The notes under the pieces were generated by a model. That model saw only the letters and a program-made list of their open reading frames with translations, was not told where the DNA came from and made no database searches. A DNA stretch of 64,000 bases from Bryobacterales bacterium (GTDB taxonomy: Bacteria > Acidobacteriota > Terriglobia > Bryobacterales > Bryobacteraceae), in assembly GCA_020851555.1 (NCBI GenBank), contig JADZCM010000017.1, positions 272,879 through 336,878 of the forward strand. Direction: 5' to 3'. Position numbers and translations under genes: made by a program. Below are positions 32,803-42,275 of the stretch, piece by piece; position 1 is the first letter of the stretch, and every line of letters starts with the position of its first letter.

Positions 32803-33846
32803 ATCCAGGCTCACCGACGCCGTATTCTGGCCGTGGCCGCCCTCGTCGTGCTGATCGTCGCCGCCCTCCTGGCGATGCGCTGGCGTCACGGCGAGTTCGA
32901 TTGGTCCCTGCTGGCGTCGACGCTGCTGGCAGTGCGGGGCCGGTGGCTGGCAGCAGCGCTGCTGGTCGGGTTGGCCACCTACTACGGTCGGGCGCTGCGC
33001 TGGAGCGTGCTGATCCGGCATCTCAGGCCGGACGCCAGTCTCTGGAGCCTGTTTTCCGCAACTGCGATCGGATTCACGGCCATTGTGCTGTTCGGCAGGC
33101 CAGGGGAACTCGTGCGGCCCTACCTGATCGCCAGCAAGGAGCGGCTCCCCTTCTCCTCTCAACTCGCGGCCTGGTTTCTGGAACGGATCTGCGACCTGCT
33201 GAGCACGCTGCTGATTTTCGGGTTCGCACTGGCTTACGTGGCAAACACGGGAATCCAGGTCGGGCCTCGCCTCCAATGGACGCTGGAAGCGGGAGGCTAC
33301 TTCGCCGGGATCTTGGGCTCGGTGAGCCTGCTGGTCGTGCTCGTGCTGCGGCAATACTCCGCTCCCATGCGGAGAAGGTTTGTCGAGGCGCTGGCCGTCT
33401 TTCCCTCACGGTTACGCGGGAAGGCCATCGAACTGTTCGACGCATTCATTCTTGGGATTGAAGCGACCAGGACACGCCTGGGACTGGCTGGGATCATCGG
33501 ATACACAGTCCTCGAGTGGGCCCTGATCGTCCTGAGTTTTGTTGCGCTTGTACGGGCTTTCCCGGCCCTGGATGCCCTGGCTGTGCCAGATGTGTTGATC
33601 CTGATGGGCTTCGTGTCGTTCGGCAGCCTGGTTCAGATCCCCGGTATTGGAGGCGGCCTGCAGGTTGTTGCGATCGTGGTCCTGACCGAGATCTTCCATA
33701 CCTCTTTTGAGACCGCCGCCGGGATCGCGCTGATGATCTGGTGCGTCAGCTTTCTGGTGATCGTGCCGTTCGGTCTGACGCTTTTCGTCCGGGAGGGAAT
33801 GACCTGGCGTAAGATCAAGGAAATCAAACAGGTGGCACTCAAGTGA
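32803..33846 (+). CDS. Lysylphosphatidylglycerol synthase-like membrane flippase (UPF0104)
   Basis: About 337-347 residues, seven or eight membrane helices. The GRPGELVRPYLIASKERLPF segment and the ICDLLSTLLIFGFALAYV stretch belong to the UPF0104/AglD-like LPG_synthase_TM family, integral proteins that move lipid-linked or phospholipid substrates. The annotated start is uncertain: the frame opens at 32773; the only standard start is GTG 32833 with no ribosome site, but a good AGGAGG (32793-32798) lies four bases before an ATC at 32803, whose product would begin (M)QAHRRRILAVAALVVLIVAA, a basic start before the first helix. I give 32803 as the best guess. Its TGA overlaps nrdR (GTGA). Confidence 0.72.
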   Translation: MQAHRRRILAVAALVVLIVAALLAMRWRHGEFDWSLLASTLLAVRGRWLAAALLVGLATYYGRALRWSVLIRHLRPDASLWSLFSATAIGFTAIVLFGRPGELVRPYLIASKERLPFSSQLAAWFLERICDLLSTLLIFGFALAYVANTGIQVGPRLQWTLEAGGYFAGILGSVSLLVVLVLRQYSAPMRRRFVEALAVFPSRLRGKAIELFDAFILGIEATRTRLGLAGIIGYTVLEWALIVLSFVALVRAFPALDALAVPDVLILMGFVSFGSLVQIPGIGGGLQVVAIVVLTEIFHTSFETAAGIALMIWCVSFLVIVPFGLTLFVREGMTWRKIKEIKQVALK

Positions 33847-34304
33847 CCTGCCCATTTTGCGGCCATAAAAAAGACCGCGTCATCGATTCCAGAGAAAGCC
33901 GCGAGGGAGAAGCCATCCGGCGGCGCCGGCTGTGCCTCATGTGCCACCGGCGTTTCACCTCTTACGAACGAATTGACGAAGTTCCCTACATGGTGGTCAA
34001 AAAAGACGGCCGCCGCGAGAAGTTCGACCGTCAGAAAGTTCTGGCCGGGCTCCTGAAAGCCTCGGAAAAGCGGCCGGTGTCGATGTCGAAACTGGCTGAG
34101 ATGGTCGATGAGGTAGAGGCGAGACTACAGGAGACCTCTGACCGGGAGATACATACTACTGAAATAGGAGAAATGCTGATGGCGAATCTCCGCAATCTCG
34201 ACAAGATCGCCTATGTCAGGTTCGCCTCGGTCTACAGGGACTTCCAGGACGTTGAGGCTTTCCTCAACGAATTGAAGCACTTAATCCGCCAGAAAAGAAA
34301 GTGA
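33843..34304 (+). CDS. nrdR: Transcriptional regulator NrdR
   Basis: 153 residues with GTG start at 33843, overlapping the preceding stop. The zinc ribbon CPFCGHKK ... CLMCHRRF is followed by the ATP-cone domain (PYMVVKKDGRREKFDRQKVL, AGLL; then YVRFASVYRDF). NrdR represses ribonucleotide reductase genes by binding NrdR boxes when dATP and ATP levels are high. The length agrees with the family. It is followed by the rpoD promoter region. Confidence 0.95.
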   Translation: MTCPFCGHKKDRVIDSRESREGEAIRRRRLCLMCHRRFTSYERIDEVPYMVVKKDGRREKFDRQKVLAGLLKASEKRPVSMSKLAEMVDEVEARLQETSDREIHTTEIGEMLMANLRNLDKIAYVRFASVYRDFQDVEAFLNELKHLIRQKRK

Positions 34305-34392
34305 GAGCCGGGAGAGGAGCGGGTGCCATCTTTTCGGGGGCTCCAGCTCTCTGAAACCGAGACAGGGCCGCTCTAGTCTAATGAAATGAGGC

Positions 34393-34421
34393 TTTAACTA
34401 GGGCGGGATTGGTGGTATAAT
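34393..34421 (+). promoter_or_regulatory. Sigma70-like promoter of rpoD
   Basis: TTTAAC (34393-34398) and a perfect TATAAT (34416-34421) are 17 bases apart in the 253-base gap between nrdR and rpoD. The start of transcription would be near 34428, leaving a leader of about 130 bases. Otherwise I see no other element in the gap. Confidence 0.65.
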
Positions 34422-34557
34422 TTTCCAGATGCCCGAGGGCGGCGGGCTGACCCAGCCAGCAAGCAGGTTTGGCACACCAAGTTGTCAACAGTCGATTCGC
34501 GTGGATTCGCAAAAAGGTGGGGTAATGTGCGCCCTGGAGGCCGTGAGGTAAAGATAG

Positions 34558-36090
34558 GTGGAGCATCTCGAAGATCAATTCGTGGCTGAGCGGGCGGGCC
34601 GTCTGGGGCTGCCCTTCGAGGACGAGCCCAAGTTCTTCGACGCGGAGGAGGCTCAGGAAGCCGATGACTTCCATGGGGCGCCTCAAGTTGAAGATTCGAT
34701 TTACACCGACGATCCCGTCCGCGTTTACCTTCGCGAAATGGGCGCGGTCCCTCTGCTTACCCGCGAGGGTGAAGTGGACCTCGCCCGTCGGATGGAGCGC
34801 GGCAAGCTGCGCATGCAAAAGGCGATAAGCCGTTCTCCCCTGGTGCAGAACCTGGTCAGTGAGATCGCGGATTCCATCAGGAAAAACGGCGAGGAACTGG
34901 ACGCCTGGGTGGACGTGGGCGATGTTGAGGAAAGCCCGGCCGCCAACGAGCGGAAGCGGGAGGATGTCCTCCAGATGTTCGCCCGGGTGACCGCTCTCTG
35001 GAAGAAACAGCAATACTTGGCCGACAGAATGTCAGCGATCCCGGCCTCCGCGAAGCGGCCTTTGCGGAGGTGGACCGGGAAACTGTTGCGGTGCAGAGTG
35101 TCCACTGCGCAGGCGATCTGCCAGGTGCCCTTCTCCGTCTACAACTGGAAGGAGTTCGGGGAGAGCATCCAGAGGGCGGTGGATGAGATCGCCTCCTTCG
35201 AAGCGGAACTTCGCAGGCTGGAGGCCAGATCCACGGCTGCCGCGCAAGGCCGCATCAGGGAATTGCGCCGGGAGATACGGAAGCGTGAAACCTTGGCCGG
35301 CGCCCCGCTGGCGGACCTCCGCCACACTCTCGCGGTCATCCGGCACGGCGAGTTCGAGGCCGAGAGGGCCAAGAAAGATCTGGTCGAGGCCAATCTCCGT
35401 CTGGTGGTTTCGGTCGCCAAGAAGTACGTCAACCGGGGGCTGCACCTGCTGGATCTGATCCAGGAGGGCAATATCGGCCTGATGCGGGCGGCCGACAAGT
35501 TCGAGTACCGCCGCGGATACAAGTTCTCGACATACGCCACGTGGTGGATCAGGCAGGCCATCACCCGGGCCATCGCCGATCAGTCGCGGACGATCCGCAT
35601 CCCGGTTCACATGAACGAGAGCATGAACAAGTTCCTGCGGGCCAACCGGGAATTGGAGAAGGAGCTGGGGCGCGCTCCCACCAACGACGAGATCAGCCGG
35701 CGCATGGACATTCCGGTTGAGAAAGTTCAGAAGCTCAAGACGATCTCCCGGGATCCCGTTTCGCTCGAAACGCCGGTCGGCCGTGACGGCGAGTCGGCTC
35801 TGGGCGATTTGATCGAAGACCGTTGGATCGGCTCTCCGGTCGACACGGTGATCGAAACCAACGTGCGCGACGAGACTGCCAACATACTGAAGACCCTCTC
35901 CCCCAAGGAGGAGAAGGTGATCCGGCTCCGCTTCGGGATCGGCTGCGAGCGCGAGCACACGCTTGAGGAGATCGGCCAGGAGTTCGACGTCACGCGAGAG
36001 CGCATCCGCCAGATCGAAGCCAAAGCCCTGCGGCAACTGCGCTCGCCCGAACGCGCCCGCCACCTCCGGGCCCTGCTTGCCGCCCGCTAG
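34558..36090 (+). CDS. rpoD: Primary sigma factor RpoD
   Basis: 510 residues from the GTG at 34558. Region 1.2 is [20 protein letters not shown]; a helical nonconserved region fills about 85-270; region 2 has [20 protein letters not shown] and [20 protein letters not shown], then [20 protein letters not shown]; region 3 follows RIPVHMNE; region 4 ends in [20 protein letters not shown] and [18 protein letters not shown]. These are hallmarks of the housekeeping group 1 sigma factor. The GTG start is uncertain: there is no strong ribosome site, and region 1.1 is short or missing. Its end overlaps the convergent thiD gene by four bases. Confidence 0.93.
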   Translation: MEHLEDQFVAERAGRLGLPFEDEPKFFDAEEAQEADDFHGAPQVEDSIYTDDPVRVYLREMGAVPLLTREGEVDLARRMERGKLRMQKAISRSPLVQNLVSEIADSIRKNGEELDAWVDVGDVEESPAANERKREDVLQMFARVTALWKKQQYLADRMSAIPASAKRPLRRWTGKLLRCRVSTAQAICQVPFSVYNWKEFGESIQRAVDEIASFEAELRRLEARSTAAAQGRIRELRREIRKRETLAGAPLADLRHTLAVIRHGEFEAERAKKDLVEANLRLVVSVAKKYVNRGLHLLDLIQEGNIGLMRAADKFEYRRGYKFSTYATWWIRQAITRAIADQSRTIRIPVHMNESMNKFLRANRELEKELGRAPTNDEISRRMDIPVEKVQKLKTISRDPVSLETPVGRDGESALGDLIEDRWIGSPVDTVIETNVRDETANILKTLSPKEEKVIRLRFGIGCEREHTLEEIGQEFDVTRERIRQIEAKALRQLRSPERARHLRALLAAR

Positions 36091-36878
36091 CCGATTGTCG
36101 CGTGGTGGTTGAGGGGCCCCGCCCCGGCGCCAAGCCTCGGGCTGGTGCGAATCGCCTCGGAGACAAACACCTTGGCTCTTCGAACCGCCTCCACCAGGGG
36201 CGTGCCCTGCGCCAGTCCGGCCGCGATGGCCGCCGATAGCGTACATCCGGTCCCGTGGGTGTGAGGGGTGTCGATGCGCGGAGCCGGAAACTCATGCCAT
36301 TCTCCGCCGGCCAGAAGCAGGTCGACTGCATCTCCGGCGAGGTGACCGCCTTTGACGAGTACGGCTTTGGCCCCCAGCCGCACGATGCGCTCCGCGGCAG
36401 CGCGCATCTGGTCCGGTCCGGTGATCTCGATTCCCGCGAGCGCGGCTGCTTCCGGCAGATTGGGAGTCAGGAGGCTCGCGCGGGGCACCATGTGCTCCAG
36501 GAAGGCCCCTGCGTCCCCGGGGGCCAGCAGCGGAGAACCGTGCTTGCTGATCATCACGGGGTCGACCACCAGCGGGAAGGAGAACCGTTCGGCGAGCGCC
36601 GCAACCGCACAAATGATCCCGGCATTCCCCAGTGCGCCCGTCTTTGCCGCCTCGGGCGGGATATCCTCGAGCACCGCGGATATCTGCTCCTTCACCAACT
36701 CCGGATCCAGCGTTACAACGCGCGAAACCCGCCGCGTGTTCTGGACCGTCAGCAGGGTAATCACCGCTTCGCCGTAGACGCCGAACTGGTGAAAGGTCTT
36801 CAGGTCGGCTTGGATCCCCGCGCCGCCGCTCGGGTCCGAGCCGGCAATGGTCAGCGCCACGCGCTTCCGCTCAAACAC
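36087..36878 (-). CDS. thiD: Hydroxymethylpyrimidine/phosphomethylpyrimidine kinase
   Basis: 263 residues. [20 protein letters not shown] is the substrate and phosphate loop, GALGNAG and [13 protein letters not shown] the middle motifs, and [19 protein letters not shown] the anion-hole GTGC motif of ribokinase-like HMP kinases. It carries out the two phosphorylations that give HMP-PP for thiamine synthesis. The start overlaps the end of the SDR gene by eight bases, so the two are co-transcribed. Confidence 0.93.
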   Translation of the reverse strand: MFERKRVALTIAGSDPSGGAGIQADLKTFHQFGVYGEAVITLLTVQNTRRVSRVVTLDPELVKEQISAVLEDIPPEAAKTGALGNAGIICAVAALAERFSFPLVVDPVMISKHGSPLLAPGDAGAFLEHMVPRASLLTPNLPEAAALAGIEITGPDQMRAAAERIVRLGAKAVLVKGGHLAGDAVDLLLAGGEWHEFPAPRIDTPHTHGTGCTLSAAIAAGLAQGTPLVEAVRRAKVFVSEAIRTSPRLGAGAGPLNHHATIG

Positions 36879-37668
36879 GGCGGGTCCTTCGCGCGTAGAT
36901 CCGCGTCCCGGCGTGTTTCAGCTTGCGCGGAATGTACGACATCGCCAGGACCAGCAGTTTGTACCGGAAGCCCGGGATGACGAAGAGGCGTCCCCGGTCC
37001 AGTCCTCGCAGGGATTGCGCCACGACGTACTCGGCCGGCATCCACCACCCCTTGGGAATAACGCCGCGGTCCATGCCGAGCACGTCGTGGAACTCGGTAT
37101 AGGTGAAGCCGGGGCACAGCGCCTGCACGCGCACGGGCGAGCCCGCGCTCCGCAGTTCCAGGGCGATAGCTTCGGTGAACGTATTCATCCAGGCCTTGGT
37201 GGCGGAGTAACTGGCGCTGCCCGGCCCGGCCCCGAACCCGGCGACGGAGGAAACGTTGATAATCCCGCCGCGGCCTCGCGCCACCATTCCGCCGAGCGCC
37301 GCTTGAGTCAGACGGAGCGTGGCCATGACATGGAGGCGGTGCATCCTCTGCTGCTCTTCCGGGTCAGCCTCCCAGAAGCGGCCCCGGGCGCCGAAGCCCG
37401 CGTTGTTCACAAGCAAATTGAGTGTGGCCGCCTGCCGTATCCTGGCCTCTACGCCGGCCAGGCCCTGCTCCGAGGCGAGGTCCGCGGCCAGCGGCTCCAC
37501 CTGCACCTTCGACGAGCGCGCAAGTTCCACGGCCAGTTTGTCCAGTCTGTCCCGGCGGCGGGCCACCAGGATCAAACCGTAACCCCGCGCCGCCAACTGG
37601 CGCGCAAAGACTTCACCCAGTCCGCTGGATGCGCCTGTGATCAGGGCGGTGCCGCCGGGGCCGAACAT
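36871..37668 (-). CDS. Short-chain dehydrogenase/reductase
   Basis: 265 residues of classical SDR type: TGASSGLG cofactor loop (11-18), NNAG near 90, catalytic Ser in INVSSVAG and YSATK with Tyr and Lys. It resembles DltE/YqjQ-like oxidoreductases. The substrate is not known. It is upstream of thiD, with which it overlaps. A secreted metalloprotease gene ends 63 bases upstream on the same strand. Confidence 0.88.
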   Translation of the reverse strand: MFGPGGTALITGASSGLGEVFARQLAARGYGLILVARRRDRLDKLAVELARSSKVQVEPLAADLASEQGLAGVEARIRQAATLNLLVNNAGFGARGRFWEADPEEQQRMHRLHVMATLRLTQAALGGMVARGRGGIINVSSVAGFGAGPGSASYSATKAWMNTFTEAIALELRSAGSPVRVQALCPGFTYTEFHDVLGMDRGVIPKGWWMPAEYVVAQSLRGLDRGRLFVIPGFRYKLLVLAMSYIPRKLKHAGTRIYARRTRRV

Positions 37669-37731
37669 GCACTGTCTCCGAAGGAGGTTTACGCTTCCTT
37701 CTCAGTGTAGTGCCTCAGCGGGGAACACGGC

Positions 37732-39780
37732 TCACCTGCGCGTGACCGTGAGAGACCTCCAGCTTGAGTTGCCGGCCGCATCGAAGGCCCGCACAACCAC
37801 TACGTTGGTTCCCACCAACAGGGGGATATCTCCCGTGCTCCAGTAGGTGGTGCCCGCCGCCCGGCCCGACTTGTTGTAGGATGTCGACCAGGTCACCTCC
37901 GTCACGGCGACGTTATCCGACGCGATTCCCTGGAGGCGGATGGTGGGGACGGCGACGAGCACGCTGGTGGCCGCCGGAGAGGTGATCTTCAGGGCCGGCG
38001 CGACGGTGTCAGAGACCGGGGGCCAGTAGCTCACGGCGAGGGCTTTGGAGGCCGACGCCCCACTGCTGTCGTACGCGGTGACGGCCAGAGTGTTAACGCC
38101 CGGCCGGAGGGAAATGGGACCGGTTGACCAACTGGACGTGCCGGACGCGGGTCCGCTCCCGCCCGCCGAATTGCTCCATTCCACGCGCACAATGCCCGGA
38201 GCGGGGGAGGCAGTGCCCGCCAGGGCTACGCTGGCGGAGCGGCTCTCGTAAGTGTTCGCGGTTGTGGGAGAGAGGATGTTGAGCGCGGGCCTCTCGGCTG
38301 CGGCCAGCCTGGTGACCGTGACAGTACGGGAAGCGCTGACGCCGGCGCTGTCGGTGGCGGTGATGGTAAGGTTGTTGGGGCCTGCCTCAAGCGGCAGCGA
38401 AACGATGTGCCAGGGCGTTTGCCCCAGCGCCCGGCCCGCGCCCCCGCGGTCGCTGGCCCAGGCGACGAGGATCGCTCCGGTCCCTCCGCCGGCCGTGCCG
38501 GAGAGCGACAGCGCGGCAGCCCTCGTAGTCACCGGGAACACGGCCGGCGACGTGATCGAAAGCGACACCGGGGCGGCTGGCGGAGGTTCCGGAGGCGTCT
38601 CGTCAGCGCCGGCATAGAGCGTGCGGATGGCGTTCAAGTCCTCCAGCGTCAGCGCCGAGGCCCGGCGGTAGTAGGGATACATGACCGAACCCGGGAAATC
38701 GGAATGCCCCAGTCCGAGCGCGTGCCCCAGTTCGTGCAAAGCCACGGAGAAGAGGTCAACGGACCGGACGCTGAGGTCCGGCCCTGCCACCCATTCCTCG
38801 TCGTCATCGAAATGTACGTCACCGGCTATGGACTCGGGATTGGGAGGAGCGGGGTAGAAAGTGTGGGCCAGCACGCGCCCCGGCCCATCGAAGGGGTATT
38901 CGTCACCGTGTTCCCCCGAGCCGAAGAGGAAGTCCAGCGTGCGGGGCAGGTTGGGCGAAGTGACTTCGGAGAACCTCACGCTGGCGGCGCGGCTCCACTC
39001 TTCGAGCGCCCGCGTTACCTCCTCGCGGACCCGGCTCTCGGGCAGTTTCCGGGTCAGCCCCGCAAAGTGGAAGCCCAGGTGGGCGCTGCCAAGGCCCGGT
39101 CCGTCCCATCCGTCGCCGACCGTGGCGACGTATTGTCCCACGGGACCGGCTACGGTCAGCGCGCCCGGGCAGGCTTCGACATGTTGGCCTTCCACGAGTT
39201 CTCTCGATGCGGGAAAGACGTAAGCGACTTCGTCCCATTCCGCCAGACGCACTGCGTCCGACCGGGGGGCGCGCACCAGCAGGTGGTTGGGAAGCAGGTC
39301 GGGGTGCTCCAGGACTTCCTGACCCAGCAGCCTCGCAATCAGCCTGCCGGCCAGCGGGTCAACATCCGGATGGAGCTCCACGATGAGGTGCTCTTGTCCT
39401 TGCGGCGAGCTTTCTTCAAGAAGCGCCTGGCTCAGCTTGTGAGCGGGACGCAAGGGCTCCGCGCGCACCAGTCCGGATCCTTGCGGCAGAAAATCCTGTG
39501 TGACGGACAGAATGAACCCATGGTCGGGTACATACCGGATGAATTCGGCGCCCCCCTCTCGCAGGGCAATGAGCTGATCCGCCTCAACATCCGGGGAGAA
39601 CTCCGCGAGGATGTGCCGGCGGCCGGGGGTCCAACTCCGGTATTCCACCGTGGTGTCCGCGACGGTTGGAGCCGCCTCTGAGCTTTGCGCTCCAGGGTTT
39701 TTCAGGCGCAGCAGGCTCTGGCCCGGGAGCGCCCAGGCAATCAGAACCCAGGTGGAAATACGGACAAACCACGGCTTCAT
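37732..39780 (-). CDS. Secreted matrixin-like zinc metalloprotease with Ig-like repeats
   Basis: 682 residues from the ATG at 39780, which places the signal peptide (MKPWFVRISTWVLIAWALPG) at the start. The catalytic domain (about 220-390) has HELGHALGLGHSD, the HExxHxxGxxH zinc site, and the downstream MYPYY Met-turn of matrixins. The last 290 residues are three tandem bacterial Ig-like domains (SLSITSPAVFP; PALNILSPTTANT; PALKITSPAATS), each ending in a serine/threonine-rich strand. The first 170 residues form a propeptide-like region. It acts outside the cell on proteins. It is divergent from the ILEI-containing gene. Confidence 0.87.
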   Translation of the reverse strand: MKPWFVRISTWVLIAWALPGQSLLRLKNPGAQSSEAAPTVADTTVEYRSWTPGRRHILAEFSPDVEADQLIALREGGAEFIRYVPDHGFILSVTQDFLPQGSGLVRAEPLRPAHKLSQALLEESSPQGQEHLIVELHPDVDPLAGRLIARLLGQEVLEHPDLLPNHLLVRAPRSDAVRLAEWDEVAYVFPASRELVEGQHVEACPGALTVAGPVGQYVATVGDGWDGPGLGSAHLGFHFAGLTRKLPESRVREEVTRALEEWSRAASVRFSEVTSPNLPRTLDFLFGSGEHGDEYPFDGPGRVLAHTFYPAPPNPESIAGDVHFDDDEEWVAGPDLSVRSVDLFSVALHELGHALGLGHSDFPGSVMYPYYRRASALTLEDLNAIRTLYAGADETPPEPPPAAPVSLSITSPAVFPVTTRAAALSLSGTAGGGTGAILVAWASDRGGAGRALGQTPWHIVSLPLEAGPNNLTITATDSAGVSASRTVTVTRLAAAERPALNILSPTTANTYESRSASVALAGTASPAPGIVRVEWSNSAGGSGPASGTSSWSTGPISLRPGVNTLAVTAYDSSGASASKALAVSYWPPVSDTVAPALKITSPAATSVLVAVPTIRLQGIASDNVAVTEVTWSTSYNKSGRAAGTTYWSTGDIPLLVGTNVVVVRAFDAAGNSSWRSLTVTRR

Positions 39781-39853
39781 GCTGTCTCTTATCGAAGGCG
39801 GCTGAGAGTCCGGACGCGGGAAGGGCACTCAGGTACTTAGGGCAATTGCTCCT

Positions 39854-42250
39854 ATGTCGAACCCCTCTTGGCGCCCGGCGGCGGTACTGCGCTGGGTTCT
39901 ACTCCTGTCCTCGTTAGTTTGCCCTTTGTTCTCCGGTGAGGCGCGTCTCGACCGTTCCGGGATATGGATCCGCGAATCCAGAATGGTGATCCGGGGTGTC
40001 GGCTACGCTCCCTTGCCGCTCGGGGGGCTTCCAGGGAATCCGGTCGCGGCGTGTGTCTACGCCCGGGACCTGCCGCTCATCCGCGCGTTGGGGGCAAACG
40101 CCGTACGCACTTACGCAAGGATCGAGAAGGGCCGGGAGGACTTCCTGGCGCTGCTCGAAACCACGGGCCTGTACTGGCTCTCGGGGTTCCCCTTGGAGGA
40201 GTACTACGATCCTTCCCGGACCCTGGCTTCACGAAAGACGGAAATCCTCTCCGCCTTCCGGGACTACGCCCTCCGCTTCAAGGGCGAACGAAGGTTGATC
40301 GGCTACGTGTTCGGGGAGGATGTGACGCAGAACTACCGTGGCAAATTCTCCGGGCATCCGGCCGAGTTCCACGACCTGCTGGCGGACGCGGCCAAAGTGC
40401 TCGAGGAGATCGATCCTGGGGATGCAGCTCTGCTTACCACCAGCACCAGCGAGATCGCGCAGTTGAGCGGAAGCCCCTCCGGGTTGTCGTTCTGGTTGTG
40501 GAACGCAGGACCCAGAAGCAGCCTCCGGCTCGCCCTGGACGAGATACACCGCCTCAGCCCGCTGCCCGTGCTGGTGGGAGGGTATGCCGTGGACGCGGCG
40601 ATCGGTCCGGAGGTCCAGGCGCGGGGAGTAACTGACCTGACCCGGCAGATCCTCAACGATCCGGCTCTTCTGGGGGCCGTGTACGCGGCTTATCTGGACG
40701 ACTATCGCAGCGCGCAGCAATACGGCCTCATGCAGCCGCTGGCCTCCGAACTGGAGGGATTGGACCAGGTTGTCCCGCGCCCGGGCTACTATGCCCTGGC
40801 TGAGCTTTGGGGGGGGCGCGCCCGGCCAGAAGCCCAGGCGCCGGCTGCTCCGGTGCTTGAGGGGGTGACTCACGCCGCTACCGGGGATGAAGTCGTGGCG
40901 CCCGGGGCTTTGATGCGCCTGGCCGGGGAGCAATTGCACCGGGACGAGTTCCTGGCCAACGGCATCCCGTGGCCGCTCCACATGGGGGAGACGTGCCTTT
41001 GCGTGGGCGGCCGGCCCGTCCCCCTGGGATCGATCACCGCGGATGGCGGCACGGCGTGGCTACCCTGGGACCTGGAGACCGGCGATCACGCCGCGCTTCT
41101 GTTTCGCGACGGGACAGCCTCAACTCCCGCAACTGCCAAGGTGCGCCCTTACGCTCCGGGCATCTTCCCGGGGGCGGTCATACGCGCCGGTTCCCTGTGC
41201 AGGGCTACGGCCGAGAACGGCGTCCGGCCGGGCGAGGTGTTTGAGGTCTATGCCACCGGCCTGGGGCCGGGAGCGCCTTCCTGGATGCCTCCATCGGTTT
41301 CAATAAACGGTCTTCCGGCGGAGGTGCTGTACTCCGGCACGCTTGACAGCCTTGTGGGGTTGAACCAGGTCAACCTGCGGGTGCATCCGCAGACGCCTCC
41401 GGCCAAACGGTCCGATCTCGAGCTGCGCGTGGGTGAAGCCGTCACCCGCTATCCGGTCGGCGTCTCCGGTCCTGAGGACCGTTTCGGAATCGCTCTGGCG
41501 GGGTCTCCGGCCGAAGTAGTTGTACAAGCCGGAGGGCCTGCGGCGATTCAACAGGTCTGGCTCGAAGGCCGCAACGGCTACTGCGGCCCGGTCTTGCTGT
41601 CCGCCGAAGGCCCGGCAGGAGTTACGATCCGGGCGCCGGTCGGCATGACGGATCAGAGCGTGCCTGTCGAGATCCGGGCGGCCCCCTCGGTTCCGCCTCA
41701 GAGCGGCTCGGAGGTGTCGCTCCGCGGCCATGCGCCGGGCGTCATCGCGGGCGCAGCAACACTTCGTCTTACGGTCCTGGCGGGTCTGGGAGACATCCGT
41801 GTCCGCGTAGTCTCGGGCGGCTTCACCGCGCTGCCGCTGGCGCGTTTCGACTGGAACGGCCGGACGCTCTATTCCACGGCGGGCGGAGGCGCCGGGCGAG
41901 GGATCAACGTGCTGGTGGTGGACGCCGCCACCGGGGTCTTCGCGCCGGTTCGCAGCTTTGACACCTGGGGGGATGAAACGGCCGCGGCGCGCCTGGTGGC
42001 GTTTCTGGACGGGTTGCCGCGGGGCGTCCTGGCAATGTTCGCGGTGGCGGATGACGGCTCTCACCTGCTCTCAACACCGGCGAGAACGGCCATAGCGTCC
42101 CACTTTGGGAGCCGCTCCATCCACTCGCTCGCTTACCGGCAATCCTGGGCCATGATCGCGCGCAAGGGCGCCGCAACGCCCATTGACGAGGGCCTCTCCA
42201 GCGATTTGCGGGTGGCGCTGGAGCGTACGCTCACCTTTCCCCTACCCTAG
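39854..42250 (+). CDS. Secreted protein with glycosidase-like barrel and C-terminal ILEI/FAM3-like domain
   Basis: 798 residues with a signal peptide (after RWVLLLSSLVCPLFSGEA). Residues about 30-330 look like a (beta/alpha)8 barrel (RLIGYVFGEDVTQNYRG; WLWNAGPRSSLRL) resembling glycosidase-like domains. Residues about 340-570 contain a TIGR03437-like segment (FEVYATGLGPGAPSWMPPS; LNQVNLRVHP). The last 125 residues (about 673-798) read RGINVLVVDAATG, FDTWGD, LPRGVLAMFAVADDGSHLL, FGSRSIHSLAYRQSWAMIAR: the pattern of the ILEI/FAM3 (PANDER) domain of animals and POMGnT1. I recognise the pattern from memory; it is not confirmed by alignment. A carbohydrate-binding or surface role is likely. Confidence 0.72.
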   Translation: MSNPSWRPAAVLRWVLLLSSLVCPLFSGEARLDRSGIWIRESRMVIRGVGYAPLPLGGLPGNPVAACVYARDLPLIRALGANAVRTYARIEKGREDFLALLETTGLYWLSGFPLEEYYDPSRTLASRKTEILSAFRDYALRFKGERRLIGYVFGEDVTQNYRGKFSGHPAEFHDLLADAAKVLEEIDPGDAALLTTSTSEIAQLSGSPSGLSFWLWNAGPRSSLRLALDEIHRLSPLPVLVGGYAVDAAIGPEVQARGVTDLTRQILNDPALLGAVYAAYLDDYRSAQQYGLMQPLASELEGLDQVVPRPGYYALAELWGGRARPEAQAPAAPVLEGVTHAATGDEVVAPGALMRLAGEQLHRDEFLANGIPWPLHMGETCLCVGGRPVPLGSITADGGTAWLPWDLETGDHAALLFRDGTASTPATAKVRPYAPGIFPGAVIRAGSLCRATAENGVRPGEVFEVYATGLGPGAPSWMPPSVSINGLPAEVLYSGTLDSLVGLNQVNLRVHPQTPPAKRSDLELRVGEAVTRYPVGVSGPEDRFGIALAGSPAEVVVQAGGPAAIQQVWLEGRNGYCGPVLLSAEGPAGVTIRAPVGMTDQSVPVEIRAAPSVPPQSGSEVSLRGHAPGVIAGAATLRLTVLAGLGDIRVRVVSGGFTALPLARFDWNGRTLYSTAGGGAGRGINVLVVDAATGVFAPVRSFDTWGDETAAARLVAFLDGLPRGVLAMFAVADDGSHLLSTPARTAIASHFGSRSIHSLAYRQSWAMIARKGAATPIDEGLSSDLRVALERTLTFPLP

Positions 42251-42275
42251 CCTCTCTGGTATAACTGGAGTCCTT

